Source: Zeugodacus cucurbitae (taxonomy: Eukaryota; Arthropoda; Insecta; Diptera; Tephritidae). From it: a stretch of 64,000 nucleotides of DNA. The notes beneath the pieces were generated by a model. The model ran no database searches. It worked only from the letters and a program-made list of their open reading frames with translations, and was not told where the DNA came from. The stretch lies in assembly GCF_028554725.1 (NCBI RefSeq), contig NC_071670.1, positions 24,360,001 through 24,424,000 of the forward strand, given 5' to 3'. Of the stretch, positions 60,201 through 64,000 are shown piece after piece (the first letter of the stretch is position 1; the number at the start of each line of letters is the position of its first letter). Both the position numbers and the translations under genes were made by a program.

Positions 60201-60952
60201 ACATAAAGAACATAAATTCATAATCATTTATTTCGTATTTTATCACATTTAAGATCAAAGTTCACTTTCTTGCAAGTTGTTTATCGACAAATAGAAACAT
60301 AAAGAACATTTATTCATAATCATTTATTTTGTATTTTATCACATGTAAGATAAAAGTTCACTTTCCTGCAAGTTAAATACCGACAAATAAAAACATAAAG
60401 AACATTTATTCATAATCATTTACTTTGTATTTTATCACATGTAAGATAAAAGTTCACTTTCCCGCAAGTTAAATACCGACAAATAAAAACATAAAGAATG
60501 TTTATTCATAATCATTTATTTTGTATTTTATCACATTTAATATCAAAGTTCACTTTCTTGCAAGTTGTTTATCGACAAATAGAAACATAAAGGATGTTTA
60601 TTCATAATCATTTATTTTGTATTTTTATCAGATTTAAGATCAAAGTTCACTTTCTTGCAAGTTAAATATCCACAAATAAAAACATAAAGAATGTTTACTC
60701 ATAATCATTTATTTTGTATTTTTATCAGATTTATGATCAAGTTCAAATTCTTGCAAGTTGAATATTGACAAATAAAAACATAAAGAACATTTATTCATAA
60801 TCATTTATTTTATATTTTATCACATTTAAGATCAAAGTTCGCTTTCTTGAAAGTTGTTTATCGACAACTGGAAACATAAAGAACATTTATTCATAATCAC
60901 TTATTTCATATTTTATCAGATTTAAGATAAAAGTTCACTTTCGTGCAAGTTG
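51261..60952 (+). repeat. Right satellite arm, block 3 (1.05-kb and 1.44-kb duplications)
   Basis: Same monomers with block-specific variants: AAATATCCACAAATAA, GTTGTGTATCGAC, ATTAATTTTGTGTTTTT and GATTTAAGAGCAAG. The CAATTTCTTG variant lies at 51551 and 52606 (1055 bp, 11 monomers) and at 57309 and 58752 (1443 bp, 15 monomers). Two deletions occur near 58900 (ATTCATTTAACATACATTT) and 59041 (GTTGAATAAAAACAT). No genes. Confidence 0.88.
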
Positions 60953-61018
60953 TTATGTTTTTATTTGTCGGCATTTAACTTGCAGGAAAGTGAACTTTTA
61001 TCTTACATGTGATAAAAT
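60953..61018 (-). repeat. Inverted 66-bp satellite segment
   Basis: Read on the minus strand this is a satellite segment of the catgtaagataaaag / cctgcaagttaaat class, with one change in the ATGCCGAC part (normally ATACCGAC). It replaces about 10 bp of the expected direct-strand sequence between GCAAGTTG (ending 60952) and AAAAACATAAAG. I noticed no other reversed unit in the array. Confidence 0.9.
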
Positions 61019-61043
61019 AAAAACATAAAGAACATTTATTCAT
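61019..61043 (+). repeat. Last direct satellite fragment before LTR
   Basis: AAAAACATAAAGAACATTTATTCAT in normal orientation follows the inverted piece (shown here as landmarks AAAAACATAAAG and CATTTATTCAT). Satellite identity stops after 61043, where AATC would be expected and TGGCTAAATG appears. The last 5 bp, TTCAT, are the predicted target-site duplication of the LTR element. Confidence 0.85.
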
Positions 61044-61384
61044 TGGCTAAATGAGTCAAAACGAAAAACACACTCATATCATTTCACCACACTACATCCA
61101 CCTCATCACGCCAGAGAACACTACACGTTAACACACACACACACCCATACATCAAAACACGATGACAGCATACAAACTTTAACAAAAAGGAATAGAAAGG
61201 ATAGCACTTCACCTTTCTTTTCGATAACGTCGTTCGCATCGCACCTCCGTGTTCGCAGCATCCCGGTTTTCCGATATTTGGCACCCGCTTATATGTTTCA
61301 ACATTTAACATCCATTTTTTAATACAACCATTTTTGTAAACTAAAATCACTAACGATACATACATTTATCATAACGTTGTTCAA

Positions 61385-61392
61385 TATAAATA
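61385..61392 (+). promoter_or_regulatory. TATA box of the LTR promoter
   Basis: TATAAATA in the middle of the LTR, followed 49 bp later by a polyadenylation hexamer. AT-rich context lowers specificity, but the position relative to the LTR ends fits U3/R. Confidence 0.5.
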
Positions 61393-61433
61393 CATAAATA
61401 ATTCGTGAATTATTGTGTAATATTATTAAATTC

Positions 61434-61439
61434 AATAAA
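61434..61439 (+). terminator. Polyadenylation signal in LTR
   Basis: AATAAA followed by T-rich and TTTATTCC sequence; it would act in the 3' LTR to end transcripts. Confidence 0.5.
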
Positions 61440-61520
61440 TATTTATAACGTTTATTCCGAAACAAGTGCGTTTCTTTCTTCCTTTAAAAAAAAGGGATTC
61501 GATAATCAAAAGTGAACATC

Positions 61521-61529
61521 AAGGTGAGT
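61521..61529 (+). promoter_or_regulatory. Candidate splice donor in U5
   Basis: AAGGTGAGT is a full match to the metazoan donor consensus AAG|GTGAGT (cut after 61523), 15 bp before the end of the LTR. Use of it would remove the primer-binding site and leader from spliced RNA. Possible acceptors include TTTATCAG (ending 63589) and CACCTGCAG (ending 63611), just at the gag-like frame. Splicing is inference. Confidence 0.4.
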
Positions 61530-61538
61530 TTTTGTACA

Positions 61539-61556
61539 TGGTCCTTCGAGCCGGAT
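61539..61556 (+). other. Primer-binding site, tRNA-Tyr type
   Basis: TGGTCCTTCGAGCCGGAT is complementary to a tRNA 3' end ATCCGGCTCGAAGGA plus CCA. Animal tRNA-Tyr begins CCTTCGA and ends TCGAAGGA, so tRNA-Tyr is the matching primer as recalled from family knowledge. It directly follows the LTR CA end, as expected for minus-strand priming. Confidence 0.8.
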
Positions 61557-62100
61557 AGAAAGGCACTGTGGCTAAATAAATATAAAAAAATTAATATACA
61601 TATATGTGAAAAAGTGTTTAATAAAATAATAAAAATTATACAAGTGACAAACAAAATCAAACAAAAAAGAAAACCAAACAACAAAATTGTGCCAAAAACC
61701 GGTTTCGCGAAACAGCAAGTGCAGTGACCTATATTATTTTAGGTACATACAGTATGTACATATGTATATAGTATACACTGTGCTACAAAAAGGTACAGAT
61801 ATAAATAAAATAAAATATTTACCAAATAAAGAAATGTGCAGTGCAAATATTCAAAACATACATATTTAAATATAACTAAATTTTATAAAAACAAAAAAAA
61901 TAATAATAAATAAAATAAAAAAAAATTTTACAAAAATAATTAAAATCTGTTAAGTAATATTGTTTTGCGACCTTTTACATACAAATACAAAACAACAAAA
62001 ATATAATAAAAATACATATATGTTTAATACTGTGAAAAAAACAAACAAAAAAATTACATAGATGTTAAACAAAATAAAATTCAAACGCGCGCGAAACTAA

Positions 62101-62184
62101 AATTTAAAACAGAAATCGGGCGCGTTCTAACTATAAAATTAAAACTATAAAAACAGCAAAAATTTAAAATATAAATCGGGCGCG
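62101..62184 (+). repeat. 60-bp direct duplication with TCGGGCGCG
   Basis: AATTTAAAA followed by AAATCGGGCGCG occurs at 62101 and again at 62161, exactly 60 bp apart. It is the only GC-rich motif in an otherwise A-rich stretch. A related CGCGCGCGAAAC lies at about 62085. Confidence 0.8.
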
Positions 62185-62243
62185 AAATAATTAGAAAAAT
62201 ATAATCACACAATAAAGCAACGAAGTCATATTGAAACAATCTA

Positions 62244-62360
62244 CAAAGGAGGAAACGGGAGCAAGAGGACACTAAACAAAGGAGGAAATTAGGAAAGAAC
62301 ATTAAACACAGGAGGAAATTGGAGTAGAGGATCACTAAACACAGGAGGAAACTAAAACAA
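62244..62360 (+). repeat. Four ~32-bp tandem repeats (AGGAGGAAA)
   Basis: The core AGGAGGAAA occurs at 62248, 62280, 62310 and 62343. In between lie ACTAAAC or ATTAAAC, so the repeat period is 30-33 bp. The purine-rich strand is the plus (RNA-like) strand. On the opposite strand it produces a meaningless FLLCL-type repeat frame. Confidence 0.8.
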
Positions 62361-62702
62361 AAGCAGGGGATAATAACTACAAAATTATCCAATTTCACAT
62401 ACGTATTCTCCCAAAAACCCCTTGAGGCGAGACAAAGTAAGTCCTTTCCATTTTTGTTAACATATGTAAATATGTATGATATCAAACGGTTTTATCAGAT
62501 ATAAAACCAATATAATCCGCTTGAACGATTCCAAAACGGGAATAAAAAACAGTTTGCTAAAATATATAATCAATATATTTATATAAAAACATAAGGTAAT
62601 CATTTCCGGCCTTATATGCTTACCCTTGTGTACACAAACACACCTATAGAAAATAGAAAACCAACAAATTATATTCAAGTATTTACTTGCAAAACTTTCA
62701 AG

Positions 62703-63020
62703 CAATACCCCTTCTGTTTTTCCAAACAGTAAGCAGGATTGCATAAAATAGGTAAGCAAAAGGCACACAAAATCCATAGCAAAGAGAACAATTTCAAACA
62801 TACATATTTACATATTCACTTATCAAAACCATAAGTCTAATATACATAAAGGCAAGAAACATAACTTAGTACTTACTAATACAAATAAACAAACATTCAA
62901 ACACAAATTATTATATTGAAACATATTAACTCATATATCCACATGTGCAGAGGTTAATCACCTTCACATTTTCACTTTTCTTTTCTCGCTCTCTTCTTAT
63001 CGCGCTAATATAAGTATACA
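62703..63020 (+). repeat. Leader duplication, copy 1 (hairpin cassette)
   Basis: CAATACCCCTTC, a perfect CTGTTT-TTCC-AAACAG stem-loop, then AAGCAGGATTG, and about 240 bp later GGTTAATCACCTTC and GCGCTAATATA. The same series occurs in copy 2 at 63279-63435. Confidence 0.7.
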
Positions 63021-63112
63021 TATCTACACAAACAGATACACGGTATTCATTTGCATACGCGGTAATGCACCCTACATCCGGGTATATGCAAATATAAAAA
63101 TCTTAATAAATC

Positions 63113-63178
63113 AAAAAAAAAAAAAAGCGAGCATATAATTTTTTCTAAAAAAAAAAATAAAAAAAAAAAAAAAAAAAA
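63113..63178 (+). repeat. Two poly(A) runs in leader
   Basis: Fourteen A (63113-63126) and a second, longer run broken by one T (63147-63178), with AGCGAGCATATAATTTTTTCT between them. They sit between the two hairpin cassettes. They could be replication slippage or the remnant of a polyadenylated insertion; nothing nearby identifies one. Confidence 0.7.
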
Positions 63179-63278
63179 CGGTTAAAATACAAAATACACG
63201 TATAAGCTGGTAAGAGTATTATAATATATAAGTACATATATAAACAATTTAAGTCCGTATAGGCAAATATTATTACAA

Positions 63279-63435
63279 CAATACCCCTTGTTCTTTGTAC
63301 TACAAAAACAAGCAGGATTGTATACCAACCAATTCAGCATATCATATGCACATAAATAGGCACATAGCGTGCACACATATGTACAAAGGTTACTGACCTT
63401 CTTTACCACTTTTACGAGCGCTAATATACAAGGAC
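63279..63435 (+). repeat. Leader duplication, copy 2 (hairpin cassette)
   Basis: CAATACCCCTTG, an inverted repeat TTTGTACTACAAA inside CTTGTT/AACAAG arms, then AAGCAGGATTG, followed by GGTTACTGACCTTC and GCGCTAATATA. The spacing between landmarks is shorter than in copy 1, so the two have diverged by deletion or insertion. A third, partial ACCCCTTG lies near 62418. Confidence 0.7.
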
Positions 63436-63547
63436 ATACGGATAAGTCCGTAATATATAATATAAATATAAAATCGCAAGTAAATACAAACGTGCGGTCA
63501 ACAAAAACGATTAACGCGTATTTTAGCAAATTTAATAATTTTAATAA

Positions 63548-64000
63548 CTCTTATTTCCAAAAAGAGTTTCGGTTTTCGAGATTTATCAGTTAACACAAAA
63601 CACACCTGCAGAAGCTACACGCTCAAAGCAGAGTGTAAAACAAAAAAGATCAAAAGATCCTTTACTATCAAGATTCATCACTGAAAGTGATACTTTTATA
63701 AACTATTGCACGCAATTCAAAGCTTCCCCTATTGCTGACACCACGGAATCGGTTTTAAAAGTAAAACTCGAAAGTGTCCACGAAATATGGGCACGCCTTC
63801 TGGCAGCGTACGATACAGTAATTGATGCTGACGACGCTGAACTCCCAGAAAACATAAAAGCTTCGGCGACAGCCAAATTAAATAATTGCCGTGGTCATAA
63901 AGAAATAATAAAGGGAATGATAAGCGAACAGTTAAATGTATTAAGGCCAAATAGCGCCACTACTCCCCCTCCCAGAGAAGTCACAACAACAAAAGAAGAC
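63548..64000 (+). CDS. Gag-like N-terminal frame of LTR element (partial, start unresolved)
   Basis: Open for 151 codons from 63548 (just after a TAA) to the window edge, and more GC-rich than the leader. Readable parts: a basic stretch (KQKRSKDPLLSRF), then a long helical, charged region (ITESDTFINYC, KLESVHEIWARLLAAYD), an acidic DADDAELPEN, ATAKLNNCRGHKEIIK, and a Pro/Thr-rich linker (TTPPPREVTTTKED). Composition and the W-containing helix suit the N-terminal part of a BEL/Pao Gag, the structural protein that packs element RNA. I see no nucleic-acid-binding knuckle yet. There is no in-frame ATG before 63917, so the true start may come from a spliced upstream exon, a frameshift upstream, or a non-AUG codon. 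The frame is cut by the window edge. Confidence 0.6.

Larger units (their letters stand above)
61044..61538 (+). repeat. 5' LTR (495 bp)
   Basis: It starts TGGCTAAATG and ends TTTTTGTACA immediately before the primer-binding site, so it has TG...CA ends. It contains a TATA box (61385), an AATAAA 49 bp later (61434) and a following T-rich region (TTCTTTCTTCC), as expected for U3-R-U5 order. R would lie at about 61415-61460 if transcription starts ~28 bp after TATA. A (CA)n run lies at about 61129-61142. The 3' LTR is out of view, so the limits rest on the satellite junction and the PBS. Confidence 0.7.
61557..63547 (+). other. Long AT-rich leader of the LTR element
   Basis: About 2 kb between the primer-binding site and the gag-like frame, with many stops in all plus frames and no domain I recognise. 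It holds CATACATATGTA-type runs, a 60-bp duplication, a 4x32-bp repeat, a pair of diverged hairpin cassettes and A-runs, listed separately. GTAAGT-type donors occur near 62433 (CAAAGTAAGT) and 62749 (ATAGGTAAGC), so introns are possible. Confidence 0.6.
61044..64000 (+). mobile_element. LTR retrotransposon, BEL/Pao-like, 5' part only
   Basis: The unit begins where satellite identity ends and continues past the window edge. Its parts in order: an LTR bounded by TG and CA, an 18-nt primer-binding site directly abutting it, a ~2-kb AT-rich leader, and a gag-like frame. The gag-like N-terminus (helical, charged, KLESVHEIWARLLAAYD) resembles BEL/Pao Gag more than Gypsy Gag, but pol lies outside the window, so the superfamily is provisional. 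The 5-bp TTCAT before it should reappear after the 3' LTR if this is an insertion into satellite. Confidence 0.75.

Noticed and set aside
1..61043. CRISPR-like alternation of constant and variable segments
   Set aside because: The period is a plain 96-bp tandem repeat with variants drawn from a handful of forms, not unique spacers; there are no cas genes and the context is a fly-like eukaryote.
1..61043. CENP-B-box-like motif in the satellite
   Set aside because: No TTCG-N4-A-N2-CGGG-type sequence was seen in the monomers; centromeric function remains unsupported.
61084..61365. 93-residue minus-strand frame in the LTR
   Set aside because: Lies antisense to U3, has low-complexity VCVCV stretches from the CA repeat, no domain, and a non-convincing start.
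62081..62801. Minus-strand frames of 134 and 114 residues in the leader
   Set aside because: Hydrophobic FLLCL repeats arise from the AGGAGGAAA repeats read backwards; AT-rich DNA commonly yields such F/L/I/Y-rich frames.
63113..63178. Poly(A) tail of a separate retroposed insert
   Set aside because: No element body, target-site duplication or other boundary could be found next to the A-runs.
63182..63593. Frames at 63182-63529 (minus) and 63369-63593 (plus)
   Set aside because: Biased composition, no domains, and they overlap leader repeats. The plus one was kept only as a possible upstream frame for gag.
63729..63950. 73-residue minus-strand frame
   Set aside because: Shadow of the plus-strand gag-like frame.

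Overview
The window looks like a heterochromatic stretch of a dipteran genome, probably a brachyceran fly. Tephritids would fit, but the species cannot be fixed from the sequence. The grounds are a long, very AT-rich satellite, an RTE-clade LINE of the 'craniofacial development protein 2-like' type, and an LTR element with CATACATATGTA-rich leader DNA. I found no host protein-coding gene, tRNA, rRNA, CRISPR array or defence-like system.

Layout: (1) 1-31908 and 35091-61043 form one tandem array of a ~96-bp monomer (about 81% A+T in the monomer counted), roughly 600 copies, apparently all in one orientation except one short piece. Monomers are mosaics of a few alternative sequence versions in three variable boxes. 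They are arranged in higher-order repeats (HORs): two near-identical ~4.2-4.3 kb copies (about 741-9235), a ~3.34-kb HOR (to about 24.9 kb), and looser blocks to the right with ~1.04, ~1.25, ~1.44 and ~3.35-kb duplications. (2) 31909-35090 is a 3182-bp RTE-type non-LTR retrotransposon on the minus strand. It has a complete-looking apurinic endonuclease and a reverse transcriptase with YADD intact, separated by one frame break right after the endonuclease SDHY motif. It interrupts a monomer with only a 2-bp duplication, and unoccupied paralogous sites exist elsewhere in the array. (3) The right edge of the array carries a 66-bp inverted satellite piece at 60953-61018. (4) From 61044 a BEL/Pao-like LTR retrotransposon runs rightward out of the window: a 495-bp LTR, a tRNA-Tyr primer-binding site, a ~2-kb AT-rich leader with internal duplications, and the beginning of a gag-like frame.

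How the parts relate: the satellite grew by register-keeping unequal exchange, since HOR spacings differ by whole numbers of monomers. The RTE copy entered after the surrounding block had been duplicated. The LTR element also appears to have landed in satellite DNA, so 61043 may not be the real end of the array. The main interest is the architecture and history of the satellite and its two insertions, not a new gene system.
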